In this document: positions 37,146 through 45,907 of the stretch, in pieces
Layout of the letters: each line of letters begins with the position of its first letter
Numbering within the stretch: the stretch's first letter is position 1
NCBI RefSeq assembly: GCF_015277775.1
Contig: NZ_CP063849.1
Span: 5,037,501 to 5,101,500 of the forward strand
Length of the DNA stretch: 64,000 nucleotides
Reading direction: 5' to 3'
DNA from: Paludibaculum fermentans
GTDB lineage: Bacteria; Acidobacteriota; Terriglobia; Bryobacterales; Bryobacteraceae
Made by a program: the position numbers and the translations under genes
Notes under the pieces: model-generated
The model's input: the letters and a program-made list of their open reading frames with translations, nothing else
Told to the model about the DNA's origin: nothing
The model's database searches: none

Positions 37146-37958
37146 CTACAGGTAGTTGGGCAGCAGCCGCAGCGTTTCCTTGAACACGCTGCGGTCCTTC
37201 GCCGTTCTTCGCAGCATCCGCAGCAGGTAGAGGTACTTCGCGGTTTGGATGCTCAACGACTTATATCGCCCGAACAGCAGGTGCATCTCGCGGTAGTTGC
37301 GCAGGCCATCCGTATTCGCCGCCGTGCTCGACTCGGGCCACACCCGGAACGCACAGCCCACGTCCGGCAGCAGCGTGAACCCGAAGCGCATCTGGGCATC
37401 CATCGCGAACATGTAATCCCAGATGTAGTTCACGTTCGCGTTATAGGGTCCAACGGTCGCCCACACCCGCCGCGTGAACATCGTGCAGGTGGGCGCAATG
37501 GCGTCGACGATGTCATACTTCTGCCGCCAGGTGAGCTCGCGATCGGCGTTGGCGGTATAGCGCCCGCTCCACTGCAGTTCGCTGGTCTCCACAAACGCCT
37601 TGTCCCGGATGCGCAGGAACGGATGCCGCTCCAGCGCCGGAATGCAGCCCGCCACCAGACCGGGGTGCATCAGGTCGTCATCACACAGCGGCTTGATGAT
37701 GTCGCCCGACGCCCACTCCAACGCCTTGTTGAAGTTCATCGGCATCGACACCCGCTCGGCATTCCGCTTAAACTTCAGCCGCGGATCGTCAAATCTGGGC
37801 CGCAGCCGCTCTTCCAGCGGTATGGCGCTGGCGTTGTCCACCACCAGCACTTCAATGTCCGTGTGCGTCTGGTCCAGCGAACACCGGATCGACTCCGCCA
37901 GTTTTTCCAGCCTGATCTCTGAACTGCACAAAGTGGGAATGCAAATACTGACAAGCAT
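37146..37958 (-). CDS. Glycosyltransferase family 2
   Basis: A 270-residue GT-A enzyme. The N-terminal MLVSICIPTLCSSEIRLEKL, EVLVVDNAS and LCDDDLMHPG (DDD metal site) are standard GT2 motifs. A typical acceptor region follows (CTMFTRRVWATVGPYN; WDYMFAMDAQMRFGF). The length is normal. It starts 48 bp after the FAD oxidoreductase gene and ends 15 bp before wzx. The sugar is unknown; the adjacent dideoxyhexose pathway makes a CDP-sugar donor one possibility. Confidence 0.9.
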   Translation of the reverse strand: MLVSICIPTLCSSEIRLEKLAESIRCSLDQTHTDIEVLVVDNASAIPLEERLRPRFDDPRLKFKRNAERVSMPMNFNKALEWASGDIIKPLCDDDLMHPGLVAGCIPALERHPFLRIRDKAFVETSELQWSGRYTANADRELTWRQKYDIVDAIAPTCTMFTRRVWATVGPYNANVNYIWDYMFAMDAQMRFGFTLLPDVGCAFRVWPESSTAANTDGLRNYREMHLLFGRYKSLSIQTAKYLYLLRMLRRTAKDRSVFKETLRLLPNYL

Positions 37959-38006
37959 GGTTGGTTCCTGTCCGCTCCGCGGCTCTCTGTTCTCGTCGAC
38001 TCTTTG

Positions 38007-39386
38007 CTACTGAAAACGCCCGCTTCGCACCCCGGCGGCCAGCGCCTGCCCCCGCAGCACGCAATCGTCGCTCCAGTAGTACTTCCACTGGCCGAAGCGG
38101 CCCGCGAGGATCAGCTTTGCCTTGCCGGCGACCGGCCGCTCCTCAATGCTCCAATCGGAGAGAGGATGCAGGTCGTCCGGCTCCCGCTCCAGCCCATAGC
38201 GGGTCATCCACTCGAAGATCGTGTCTAGCGCGCCGCGCTGATTGTGGTCAAACAGCACGTTCGCCCATTCCACCCACTTGGTCGAGACGCGTACCTTCGG
38301 CACGGCCTCCTGCAGAATGAGGCCCATCTGCACCAGCTCCTGCAGCACCCGCTGCCGCATCTCCTCGATGCTGCAGTCCATCGCCTTGTACTTGCTGAAA
38401 TAGACCTCAACCTGAATACCCGTGCAGCCCTCGGGCGCGTTCTGGTCCGACATTCGTTCCGTGAAGTGCACGCGGGTCGTCAGCATGTCGCGGTCATAGA
38501 CATAGAGCCAGTTTTCGGGCCGCTGGGCCGGGTGGGGCACCTCGAAGCTCAGCAGTAGCAACTGCGTGCAGCACAACTGGCTGGCCGCGGCCGCTACCTC
38601 GTCGGGCACCTCGCCGCAGCGCCGCACGAACTCCGGCAGCGGCATCGTCGACACCAGCGTCGTGTACGGGAAAACTTCGCCGGTGTTGCACTCCACCGTC
38701 TGCTCGGCCAGGTTCACCCGCTCCACCTTCCGGCCGTACAGGATGTTCGCATCCTGGGCCAGCAGCTTCCCGAACCCTTGGTACCCGCCCGACCGCGGAT
38801 ACCGCACCTTCGTGATGTAGTGCGTCTTCTTCGGCAGCGGACCCACCGCGCCTTCCAGCACATCGGAAACGGCCGGACGAAAGACGCGGGAGCCCACCCA
38901 GTCCACCGACAGCACCTCCGGCTCCGCCGTCCAGTACTTCCTGGTGTATTGCGCCGCAAACTCCTCCGCGAAGACTGCGCCGAAGGCATTCGTGAGCCAC
39001 TCGGCGTAGTTCTCCGGATTCGCGCCATCGGCGTCCGCGCCGCGGCTCTTCAGGAACGCTTCGACGCACGCGCCGCGCAACGGCTCCGGCACCTGGTAGA
39101 GGTTCGACTGCGCCGGATGGTCGATCCACGCGCCCTGGTAGTAGTTCCCCACCAGTACCTCGTATTCACAGAAGGCCTGCCCCACGCTCTGCGCGAACAG
39201 GTCCCTGACGTACTGGTGTTTCGTGAACGAGACATGGGGGCCTTCATCCCACGTGTAGCCGCCTTCCATCACAGAGGCCACGTGGCCGAAGGCGTGGTCC
39301 TTCGCCTCCAGCAGGACGCACTGCTCGCGCCCCGCGTGATAGGAAACCGACAGGCCCGCCAGGCCCGCGCCAAGAATGACAATCAT
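38007..39386 (-). CDS. FAD-dependent oxidoreductase (protoporphyrinogen oxidase/UGM-like)
   Basis: A 459-residue flavoprotein. The ADP-binding motif is IVILGAGLAGLSVSYHAG, followed by VLLEAKDHAFGHVASVMEGG and, later, the FAD-binding GYQGFGKLLAQDANILYG and TLVSTMPLPEFVRR. Such proteins in capsule loci are related to amine oxidases and to UDP-galactopyranose mutase, but the mutase-specific residues cannot be confirmed here. ATG 39386 directly precedes the FAD motif and was preferred over an 18-codon longer frame. It lies between the dideoxyhexose genes and a GT2 gene, which suggests it acts on a sugar of the repeat unit. The reaction is unknown. Confidence 0.75.
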   Translation of the reverse strand: MIVILGAGLAGLSVSYHAGREQCVLLEAKDHAFGHVASVMEGGYTWDEGPHVSFTKHQYVRDLFAQSVGQAFCEYEVLVGNYYQGAWIDHPAQSNLYQVPEPLRGACVEAFLKSRGADADGANPENYAEWLTNAFGAVFAEEFAAQYTRKYWTAEPEVLSVDWVGSRVFRPAVSDVLEGAVGPLPKKTHYITKVRYPRSGGYQGFGKLLAQDANILYGRKVERVNLAEQTVECNTGEVFPYTTLVSTMPLPEFVRRCGEVPDEVAAAASQLCCTQLLLLSFEVPHPAQRPENWLYVYDRDMLTTRVHFTERMSDQNAPEGCTGIQVEVYFSKYKAMDCSIEEMRQRVLQELVQMGLILQEAVPKVRVSTKWVEWANVLFDHNQRGALDTIFEWMTRYGLEREPDDLHPLSDWSIEERPVAGKAKLILAGRFGQWKYYWSDDCVLRGQALAAGVRSGRFQ

Positions 39387-39447
39387 ACGTTCCGTCTGCT
39401 CCGGCTCAAGCGAATCACTCCCTCGCCACCCCGCGTCCATCCCCGCC

Positions 39448-40341
39448 TCATTGCGCCGCCGCGCAGACGGCGGCCTGAATGGTCTGGGTTAATCCGTCTT
39501 CGAGTCGGACCCTTGGACGCCACCCCAACTGCCGCAGGGCCGCGGTGTTGCTCTCGGAGCACATGAGCTCATCGCCCCGGTAGGGCACCGTGCCGAAGCG
39601 GAGCTCCGTTCTCGCCTGGCACAACCGGTGCACCAGTTTCACGACCTCCGCCAGGGCGGGCGCCTCGCCTGTACCCACCTCGAACTCTTCTTCCGCCATC
39701 TGCCCCTCCGCGAACCTTTCACCCAGCAGCAGGAAGGCGTCGACAACATCCTCGACATAGACGAAATCGCGTCTCTGCCGCCCTTCCGTCAGGTCGAGTG
39801 ACGCGGCGCCGCCCAGAAAGGCGCCGATCAGCCACGGGATGAACCGCGTTCCGTCGTCGCCAGGACCGTACAGATGCTCCAACTTCACGTTCACCAGCCG
39901 CGTCACACTATCCGCGGTCATGCGCCGGCCATACTCCAGGAACTGCTTCTTCGTCGTGGCGTAGTAGCTGAGCCCGCCCGGCAGCACCGTATCGGCGTTG
40001 AAGAACGCGCCCACCTGGAACTCGGCAGCCAACTCCAGCAGTTCCATCGGCAACAGCAGGTTCGTCCGCAGGATCTCGCTGGGCCGCTCACCCCGCCGCC
40101 CATACGACGTCGCCGTGTGAATGATGCTGTCCACTCTGTGTGCCTCGAAAATCGTCCTCAATGGAGCCCCATCCGCATCGTGGAGGGTGATTTCGGGGAG
40201 GAGTCCCCGGAGCCTCGCCAAATCTGACCCGGCCCGCTTGAGCACAACCACCCGCTGGCCGGCCCTGTTCAATGCCCTGGCCAGGTGGCTGCCCAGGAAT
40301 CCAGTGCCGCCGGTGACCAGGACAGTCCTCGCGGAGCTCAT
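39448..40341 (-). CDS. CDP-4-keto-3,6-dideoxyhexose reductase-like SDR (abequose/paratose synthase type)
   Basis: A 297-residue extended SDR. The NAD(P) motif is VLVTGGTGFLGSHLARAL; SYYATTKKQFLEYG supplies the Tyr-x3-Lys and YVEDVVDAFLLLGE follows. Its position directly after rfbG-type dehydratase, and upstream RfbH and RfbI homologues, points to the final 4-reduction that yields CDP-abequose, -paratose or a related sugar. The stereochemical outcome cannot be read from sequence. It begins at ATG 40341, 12 bp after the dehydratase stop. Confidence 0.82.
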   Translation of the reverse strand: MSSARTVLVTGGTGFLGSHLARALNRAGQRVVVLKRAGSDLARLRGLLPEITLHDADGAPLRTIFEAHRVDSIIHTATSYGRRGERPSEILRTNLLLPMELLELAAEFQVGAFFNADTVLPGGLSYYATTKKQFLEYGRRMTADSVTRLVNVKLEHLYGPGDDGTRFIPWLIGAFLGGAASLDLTEGRQRRDFVYVEDVVDAFLLLGERFAEGQMAEEEFEVGTGEAPALAEVVKLVHRLCQARTELRFGTVPYRGDELMCSESNTAALRQLGWRPRVRLEDGLTQTIQAAVCAAAQ

Positions 40342-40353
40342 GATCCCGCCTGC

Positions 40354-41517
40354 TTATACATGTTCGTGGACGGCCCCTGACAGACTGAGTTGCGGGCTGA
40401 ACTCGGCCAGGTCCGCCCTGACCAGGGCCCGCGCCGGCAGTCCGAGATGCGCGCTACGATACCACGCCGCCGTCCGGCCGACGGTCTCTTCAAAGCCCCA
40501 GCGGGGCGCCCACCCCAGCAGATGGAAGGCCTTGTCCCACACCAGGTTGAGCAACCCCGCCTCATGTGGCGCGCCGGGATTGTGTGAGTCTTCCCACTCG
40601 CCCGGCCAGTGCAGCAGCAGGGCGCGCACCAGGTCGGCCACGGGCCGGTTGGAGCTCAGCGCGGGTCCAAAATTGTAAGCCGAGCTGTAGCGCGACAGTC
40701 TCTCGGCGTCGCCAGCCGCCAGCGCTTCGAACTGCTTCATCCCCAGCAGCAGGTAGCCGCTCAAGGGCTCCAGCACGTGCTGCCACGGCCTCGTCGCCCG
40801 TGGGTTCCGCACCCGAATCACTTCCTCGCGGGAGAGATGCCGGATGCAGTCCGGCACGATCCGGTCCAGTGCCCAGTCTCCGCCGCCGATTACGTTGCCG
40901 GCGCGTGCCGAGGCGATGCCCACCCGGCTGGCGCCCCTCGCCCGCGCCGCCTGAAAGAACGACTGCCGGTAGGATGCGATCGCCAGTTCCGCCGCCGCTT
41001 TGCTCGAGCTGTAAGGATCGTGTCCGCCCAGCGGATCCTCTTCGCGATAGCCGTGCAGCCACTCCTTGTTCGCATAACACTTGTCCGTGGTGACCATCAC
41101 CGCCGAACACACCCGGCCCGGGCCGGCGGCGTACTCCCGGTTCAGCCGCTCCAGCGCCTCCAGCACATGGACTGTGCCCATGACGTTCGCCTCGTAGGTC
41201 CCCACGGGGTCGGCGTACGAAAGACGCACCAGCGGCTGCGCCGCCAGATGAAAAACATAGTCAGGCTGCACCGCCAGCATCAGGTCCAGGACGCCCCGCC
41301 GGTCCCGGATGTCCAGGACATGGTGCTCCAGCCGGCTCTCCAGGCCCAACTGATCGAACAGCGCGGGCTCTGTATTCGGCGGCAGGGCCGCCCCCACGAC
41401 TTCTGCTCCGAGCTCCAGCAGCCACTCCGACAGCCAGGCGCCTTTGAACCCCGTATGCCCGGTCACCAGCACCTTCCTGCCGCGGTAAGCCTGTGCCCAC
41501 AAGGGAGTCTGCATCAT
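40354..41517 (-). CDS. rfbG: CDP-glucose 4,6-dehydratase
   Basis: A 387-residue SDR enzyme that converts CDP-glucose to CDP-4-keto-6-deoxyglucose. It has VLVTGHTGFKGAWLSEWLL (NAD site), FHLAAQPLVRLSYADPVGTY, VTTDKCYANKEW, DPYSSSKAAAELAI (Tyr-x3-Lys) and RAGNVIGGGDWALDRIVPD, all typical of RfbG. ATG 41517 is preferred because GGGAG is eight bases upstream; an earlier in-frame GTG at 41532 overlaps the preceding gene. It is the second step of the dideoxyhexose pathway. Confidence 0.96.
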   Translation of the reverse strand: MMQTPLWAQAYRGRKVLVTGHTGFKGAWLSEWLLELGAEVVGAALPPNTEPALFDQLGLESRLEHHVLDIRDRRGVLDLMLAVQPDYVFHLAAQPLVRLSYADPVGTYEANVMGTVHVLEALERLNREYAAGPGRVCSAVMVTTDKCYANKEWLHGYREEDPLGGHDPYSSSKAAAELAIASYRQSFFQAARARGASRVGIASARAGNVIGGGDWALDRIVPDCIRHLSREEVIRVRNPRATRPWQHVLEPLSGYLLLGMKQFEALAAGDAERLSRYSSAYNFGPALSSNRPVADLVRALLLHWPGEWEDSHNPGAPHEAGLLNLVWDKAFHLLGWAPRWGFEETVGRTAAWYRSAHLGLPARALVRADLAEFSPQLSLSGAVHEHV

Positions 41518-41522
41518 CGTCT

Positions 41523-42254
41523 CTACTCCCACGCGTCGATCACCACCTGCGACGGCTCGGCCCGGAACTCCTCGATCAGCGTCCGCTGGAAGCTCTTGAT
41601 CATCGCCATCGGGCCGCTCAGGAAATACAACATTCCCTGGGCCCCGCCTGTCTCACGCACAATCTGCTCCACATTCAGCCGCCCGGTCCGCACGTCTCCG
41701 CCGCCGCCGCGCTCGGCCATCAGCTCCATCCGGAAGCCCGGCAGCTCCGCCGCGCACCGGCGCGCCAGTGCCTGGTAGATCAGCAGCTCCGGCGTCCGCG
41801 CCCCGTAGTAAAGCGTTACCTCTTTCAGCGGCAGCACCCGCTCGTGTAGCGCATCGTCCATAAAGGCGCAGAAGGGCGTAATCCCGGTCCCGCCCGCGAT
41901 CAGCACCGCCCGCTCGCTGCCGTTCCGTCCGTCGATGCTGAACTCGCCATACGGCCCCTTGCCCCACACCGTGCCGCCGGCGTGCACCTCGTCCAGAATC
42001 CGGCGCGTATAGCGACCCTGCCGGCTGATGGTCAACTCGAGCGTCCGCCGGTCCGCCACGGCGTTGGCCACCGAGAACACGCGGCTCTCCGGCCAGAAGC
42101 CTGACGGGTCGTACTCGTCCAGCGTCAGGTGAATGAACTGGCCGGGCGTGAACCGCGGCAGCCGCTTTTCAGAGATCAGCCGGAAGCTCGCCACATCCGC
42201 GTCGTGCTGCTCTACGCGGTCCACGACAGCCTTGAAGTGCACTGGTTGCGCCAT
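41523..42254 (-). CDS. CDP-6-deoxy-delta-3,4-glucoseen reductase-like FAD/NAD(P) module lacking the ferredoxin domain
   Basis: A 243-residue ferredoxin-NAD(P)H reductase-type protein. The FAD site appears in ESRVFSVAN and the NAD(P) site in AVLIAGGTGITPF, with LYYGARTPELLIYQA and FLSGPMAMIKSF further on. Position between RfbH and RfbG fits RfbI/AscD, which normally has about 330 residues including an N-terminal plant-type [2Fe-2S] domain. That domain is absent: the protein starts directly at the FAD fold (MAQPVHFKAVVDRVEQHDAD). The open frame upstream is a shadow of rfbH, so no hidden domain exists. The missing electron relay may be another ferredoxin or direct transfer to RfbH. Confidence 0.85.
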   Translation of the reverse strand: MAQPVHFKAVVDRVEQHDADVASFRLISEKRLPRFTPGQFIHLTLDEYDPSGFWPESRVFSVANAVADRRTLELTISRQGRYTRRILDEVHAGGTVWGKGPYGEFSIDGRNGSERAVLIAGGTGITPFCAFMDDALHERVLPLKEVTLYYGARTPELLIYQALARRCAAELPGFRMELMAERGGGGDVRTGRLNVEQIVRETGGAQGMLYFLSGPMAMIKSFQRTLIEEFRAEPSQVVIDAWE

Positions 42255-42262
42255 GGCTGTGT

Positions 42263-43597
42263 CTACCCCGCGACCCTCTGCATCACGTCCACCACGTGCG
42301 CGATCATCCCGGGCGTCAACCCTGGATACACACCCAGGAAGAAGGTGTTGCTGGTGATGACATCCGTGTTTGTGAGGGAGCCCGCCACCCGGTGCTGGAT
42401 GGCCTCGTACGCCGGATGGCGCAGCAGGTTGCCGCAGAAGAGGCTGCGCGTCTCGATCCGCTCCCCTTCCAGCGCGGCGACAACCGTGTTCCGTGTCAGG
42501 CCGCATTCGGGCCTGACCGTGATCACATAGCCGAACCACGACGGATCGGCGCCCTCTGGGCACGTGTGCAGGATCAGCTTCTCCTCCAGGTTGGCGAGGC
42601 CGGCGGCCAGCGAGGCGTGGTTGGCTTTCCGCTGTTCGATGAAGCGCGGCAGCTTGCGCAACTGCGCCGTGCCCACCGCCGCCTGCATGTCGGTGATCTT
42701 TAGGTTGTAGCCGATGTGGCTGTAGACATACTTGTGGTCGTAACCGAAGGGCAAGCTGCCAAACTGCTGGCTGAACCGCTTGCCGCACGTGTTGTTCTCG
42801 CCACCCGAGCAGTAGCAGTCCCGGCCCCAGTCGCGGAAGCTCCTCGCAATGCGTGCCAGGCCGTCATCGTTCGTGGCCACCGCGCCGCCTTCGCCCATCG
42901 TGATGTGATGCGCCGGATAGAAACTGAAAGTCGCGAGATCGCCGAACGTGCCCGTCAATTGCCCGTCATAGCGGCTGCCCAAGGCATCGCAGTTGTCTTC
43001 CACCAGCCACAGGCCTCGCCGTTCGCACAACTCCTTCAACTCGCGCAGCTCGAACGGCACACCCATCGTGTGCGCCATCATCACGGCCTTCGTGCGGGGT
43101 CCGATCGCCGCCTCAATCTTCTCCAACGCGGGCACATAGGTGCCCAGCTCCACATCCACAAAGACCGGCACGGCCTGGTTCTGGATGATGGGATTTACGG
43201 TCGTCGGAAACCCGGCCGCCACCGTGATCACCTCGTCGCCCGGCACAATCCGCCGGTCCTTCAGCGCAGGGCTCGTCAGCGTCGAGAACGCCACCAGGTT
43301 CGCGGATGAGCCGGAATTCACCGTGAGCACGTTCTCCACGCCCAGGAACTCGGCCAGGCCGCTCTCAAACGACTCGGTGTAGCGTCCGGCCGTCAGCCAG
43401 AAATCCAGCGACGAGTCCACCAGCGTGCGCAGTTCGTCGGCGTCGAATACCCGGCCCGCATAGTGGACCGTCGAATGCCCTGGTGCGAAACCAGCCCGGC
43501 CTGATTCGCTCGCCTCGTGGTACTCGCTGACCAGTTCGAGAATCTGCCGGCGGATGCCCGCCTTATCGCGTGTCTGTACGTTCACCAGATTTTCCAA
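42263..43597 (-). CDS. rfbH: CDP-4-dehydro-6-deoxyglucose 3-dehydrase (E1, PMP/[2Fe-2S])
   Basis: A 444-residue aminotransferase-fold dehydrase that removes the C3 hydroxyl. The usual PLP-lysine is replaced by histidine ([13 protein letters not shown], His230/231), the hallmark of E1. The four iron-sulfur cysteines have the exact E1 spacing C-X57-C-X1-C-X7-C at Cys203, 261, 263 and 271. Both cofactors are therefore expected to be present. The TTG start at 43597 overlaps rfbF by 16 bp; GAGG lies upstream. GTG 43585 is an alternative. This enzyme, with the reductase after it, commits the pathway to 3,6-dideoxyhexoses. Confidence 0.97.
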   Translation of the reverse strand: MENLVNVQTRDKAGIRRQILELVSEYHEASESGRAGFAPGHSTVHYAGRVFDADELRTLVDSSLDFWLTAGRYTESFESGLAEFLGVENVLTVNSGSSANLVAFSTLTSPALKDRRIVPGDEVITVAAGFPTTVNPIIQNQAVPVFVDVELGTYVPALEKIEAAIGPRTKAVMMAHTMGVPFELRELKELCERRGLWLVEDNCDALGSRYDGQLTGTFGDLATFSFYPAHHITMGEGGAVATNDDGLARIARSFRDWGRDCYCSGGENNTCGKRFSQQFGSLPFGYDHKYVYSHIGYNLKITDMQAAVGTAQLRKLPRFIEQRKANHASLAAGLANLEEKLILHTCPEGADPSWFGYVITVRPECGLTRNTVVAALEGERIETRSLFCGNLLRHPAYEAIQHRVAGSLTNTDVITSNTFFLGVYPGLTPGMIAHVVDVMQRVAG

Positions 43598-44352
43598 GGT
43601 GCCTCACCCTTCTGCCACAGCTCTTCCAGCAGCGTTTTGTCGCGTAGCGTGTCCATCGGTTGCCAGAATCCGTGATGGTCGTAGGCCATCAGTTGGCCCC
43701 GCGCCGCCAGTTCCGACAGCGGCTGCGCCTCCCAACTGATTCGGTCGCCTTCAATCAGCTCGATGCACTTCGGCGACAGCACGAAGAAGCCGCCATTGAT
43801 CACGCCGCCATCGCCCGCCGGCTTCTCCTGGAAGCCGTCCACGCCGTTTCCATTCAGCTTCAGCGCGCCATACCGGCCGGGGGGCCGCACGGCCGTCACC
43901 GTGGCCCACTTCCCATGCTGCCGGTGGAATTCAATTTCCGACCGGATGTCGACATCCGCCACGCCGTCACCGTAGGTGAAACAGAACGACTCCTCGTCCT
44001 GGACATAGTCACGAACCCGTTTCAGGCGTCCGCCCGTCAAGGTCTCCTCGCCCGTATCCACGAGAGTCACCTTCCACGGCTCCGCCTTTCGCCGGTGGAC
44101 CTCCATGGTGTTGTGCGCCATGTCGAACGTGACATCGGACATGTGCAGGAAGTAGTTGGCGAAATACTCTTTGATCAGGTAGCCCTTGTAGCCGCAGCAG
44201 ATGACGAAATCGTTGATGCCGTGGGCCGAATAGATCTTGAGGATGTGCCACAGAATCGGCCGTCCTCCAATCTCCACCATCGGCTTCGGCTTCAGGTGGG
44301 TCTCTTCTGAAATCCGGGTGCCCAACCCGCCGGCCAGGATAATGGCTTTCAT
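43582..44352 (-). CDS. rfbF: Glucose-1-phosphate cytidylyltransferase
   Basis: A 256-residue nucleotidyltransferase that makes CDP-glucose from CTP and glucose-1-phosphate. It opens [20 protein letters not shown], followed by [17 protein letters not shown] and YGDGVADVD. The C-terminal block [23 protein letters not shown] is typical of RfbF. Its 3' end overlaps rfbH. It opens the dideoxyhexose sub-operon, 104 bp after the acyltransferase gene, and no terminator is seen in that gap. Confidence 0.97.
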   Translation of the reverse strand: MKAIILAGGLGTRISEETHLKPKPMVEIGGRPILWHILKIYSAHGINDFVICCGYKGYLIKEYFANYFLHMSDVTFDMAHNTMEVHRRKAEPWKVTLVDTGEETLTGGRLKRVRDYVQDEESFCFTYGDGVADVDIRSEIEFHRQHGKWATVTAVRPPGRYGALKLNGNGVDGFQEKPAGDGGVINGGFFVLSPKCIELIEGDRISWEAQPLSELAARGQLMAYDHHGFWQPMDTLRDKTLLEELWQKGEAPWKIW

Positions 44353-44456
44353 CGGCCGGCTACCACTTCGCGTTCAATTCTCGACATATGAGTCATCCCA
44401 ATCCCTCCCGGGCGCCTGCTGCGCTCTCCTCCGGCGGCGGTTCTGCGCCGCGCCAT

Positions 44457-45707
44457 TCAACTCGCAAGCTCGGCCCTGCGCTCCTGAACCCCGCTGCCCT
44501 TCACTGGCGCCATCGCCGGGAAGTGCCGTTTCAGGCGCAGGAAATGTTTCTCGATCAGATGCCACGACAGCAGCGCGATGCCGTAGGTGACCGCCACGCC
44601 CAGCGCCTTCGAGGCGCCCCACAACAGGACCTTGCCCTCCACCGGGAGCGGAACCGCCAACTCCATCAGCAGGCTGTTCTGCAGATTCGAAATTGGAAAA
44701 TGGAAGACGTACGCCGCATAGGAGTACATCCCCAGCGACATCAGGAACGGCCGCCGGAGCTGGGTGGAAATCCAACTGCTTGATCCGGATTCGACATAGG
44801 CATGAAACACCAGGCACGCGTAGAGAATGCCAAAGGCGGTGAACCCGGCTGTGCCCATGAGCGCGGTGTCGTGACTCGGATTCCTCGTGATCGCCAGGAC
44901 AGCCAGCAGCAGCGCGGCGCCGCCGGCCGCGATCTGCCCCAACCGGCGTTTCACCTTCGCCCGCCAGGCCTCGTTTCGAACCGCCAGCGCGGTCAATCCA
45001 CCCAAGGCAAGAGGCTCGAGCCGGAAAGGAGTGAACCCGTAGAGAACACCCGGGTGCGAGGCATTGAAGGGCACAAAGGCGATCCGTAATGCGAACGACA
45101 GTGTCATGACTCCGAGGCAGACGGCCCACATCCGCTCCCGCTTCACCAGGAAGACGACAGCCGGCCAGACCAGGTAATACTGCTCCTCGATGGCCAGCGA
45201 CCAGAGATGATTCAGCCCACTGTTATCTTTCCCGAGCGGGCCCAGCCAGTTCGCCGAATACAGCCAGTACCAAAGCTCGGCCGAACTGTCGGAGGTGAGC
45301 CACAGCCCCCGGCTGTGCGCCAGCGGCAGCACGAGGTGGAAATAGGCGAAGACGGCGATCAGGTACAGCGGGAAGATCCGCAGCGCCCGTCTGGCATAGA
45401 ACGACGAGAAGTAGTTGGTAGACCAGCGTGTATCCAGCAGAATCCCCGTGATCAGGAACCCAGAGAGAACAAAGAACAGGTCGACGCCCGACCAGCCCAA
45501 CGCGAACGGCCCGGTGAGGATCTTTGGAACACCTTCCGGCCGTGCTCCGAAATGCAGCAGCAGCACCATCAGGATGGCGATGCCACGAACCCCGTTCAGC
45601 TCCGGAACGATCCGTTCGCTGGCCCGGCCCGGTGCGCGCGGGGCGGCCTCTGCCTCGTTCGAACCCGATTGCCCTGCCGTCGTGGAGTTCAGAATTCTCG
45701 CCTGCAT
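44457..45707 (-). CDS. Acyltransferase family 3 (OafA/YrhL-like) O-acetyltransferase
   Basis: A 416-residue integral membrane enzyme with about ten helices that acylates glycans. The signature N-terminus is PELNGVRGIAILMVLLLHF, then GWSGVDLFFVLSGFLITGIL and RRALRIFPLY. SLAIEEQYYLVWP holds the conserved Glu-Glu-Gln-Tyr. The first 33 residues are a polar, non-membrane extension. In the direction of transcription it is the first polysaccharide gene after the terminase-like insertion. The promoter for it, if separate from the operon start, is not evident. Confidence 0.93.
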   Translation of the reverse strand: MQARILNSTTAGQSGSNEAEAAPRAPGRASERIVPELNGVRGIAILMVLLLHFGARPEGVPKILTGPFALGWSGVDLFFVLSGFLITGILLDTRWSTNYFSSFYARRALRIFPLYLIAVFAYFHLVLPLAHSRGLWLTSDSSAELWYWLYSANWLGPLGKDNSGLNHLWSLAIEEQYYLVWPAVVFLVKRERMWAVCLGVMTLSFALRIAFVPFNASHPGVLYGFTPFRLEPLALGGLTALAVRNEAWRAKVKRRLGQIAAGGAALLLAVLAITRNPSHDTALMGTAGFTAFGILYACLVFHAYVESGSSSWISTQLRRPFLMSLGMYSYAAYVFHFPISNLQNSLLMELAVPLPVEGKVLLWGASKALGVAVTYGIALLSWHLIEKHFLRLKRHFPAMAPVKGSGVQERRAELAS

Positions 45708-45907
45708 CCCGTGCCTGCCCTACTCCGCGCCGCCGTCCCCTGCCCTCGCCGGAAGGCCATTTGCCGGGCTCCGATTTGGCGGTCACCACAACTCAAAGTA
45801 TTTTTTCTCCCCGCAACTAACTGAAAAACAAGAACCTGCAAAATCCAGAGCCGCTTCCCTGAGCCGATCTTTCAAAACGTGGTCTACCGTTTCGAGCGAG
45901 GTGAAAC
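45708..45907. other. 200-bp divergent gap between acyltransferase and TerS-like genes
   Basis: The region is locally A+T-rich (a T-run near 45802 and an A-run near 45822), unlike the coding flanks. GAGGTGAA lies five bases before the plus-strand start at 45908. No clear sigma-70 pair was found on either strand. It may mark one edge of an insertion. Confidence 0.4.
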
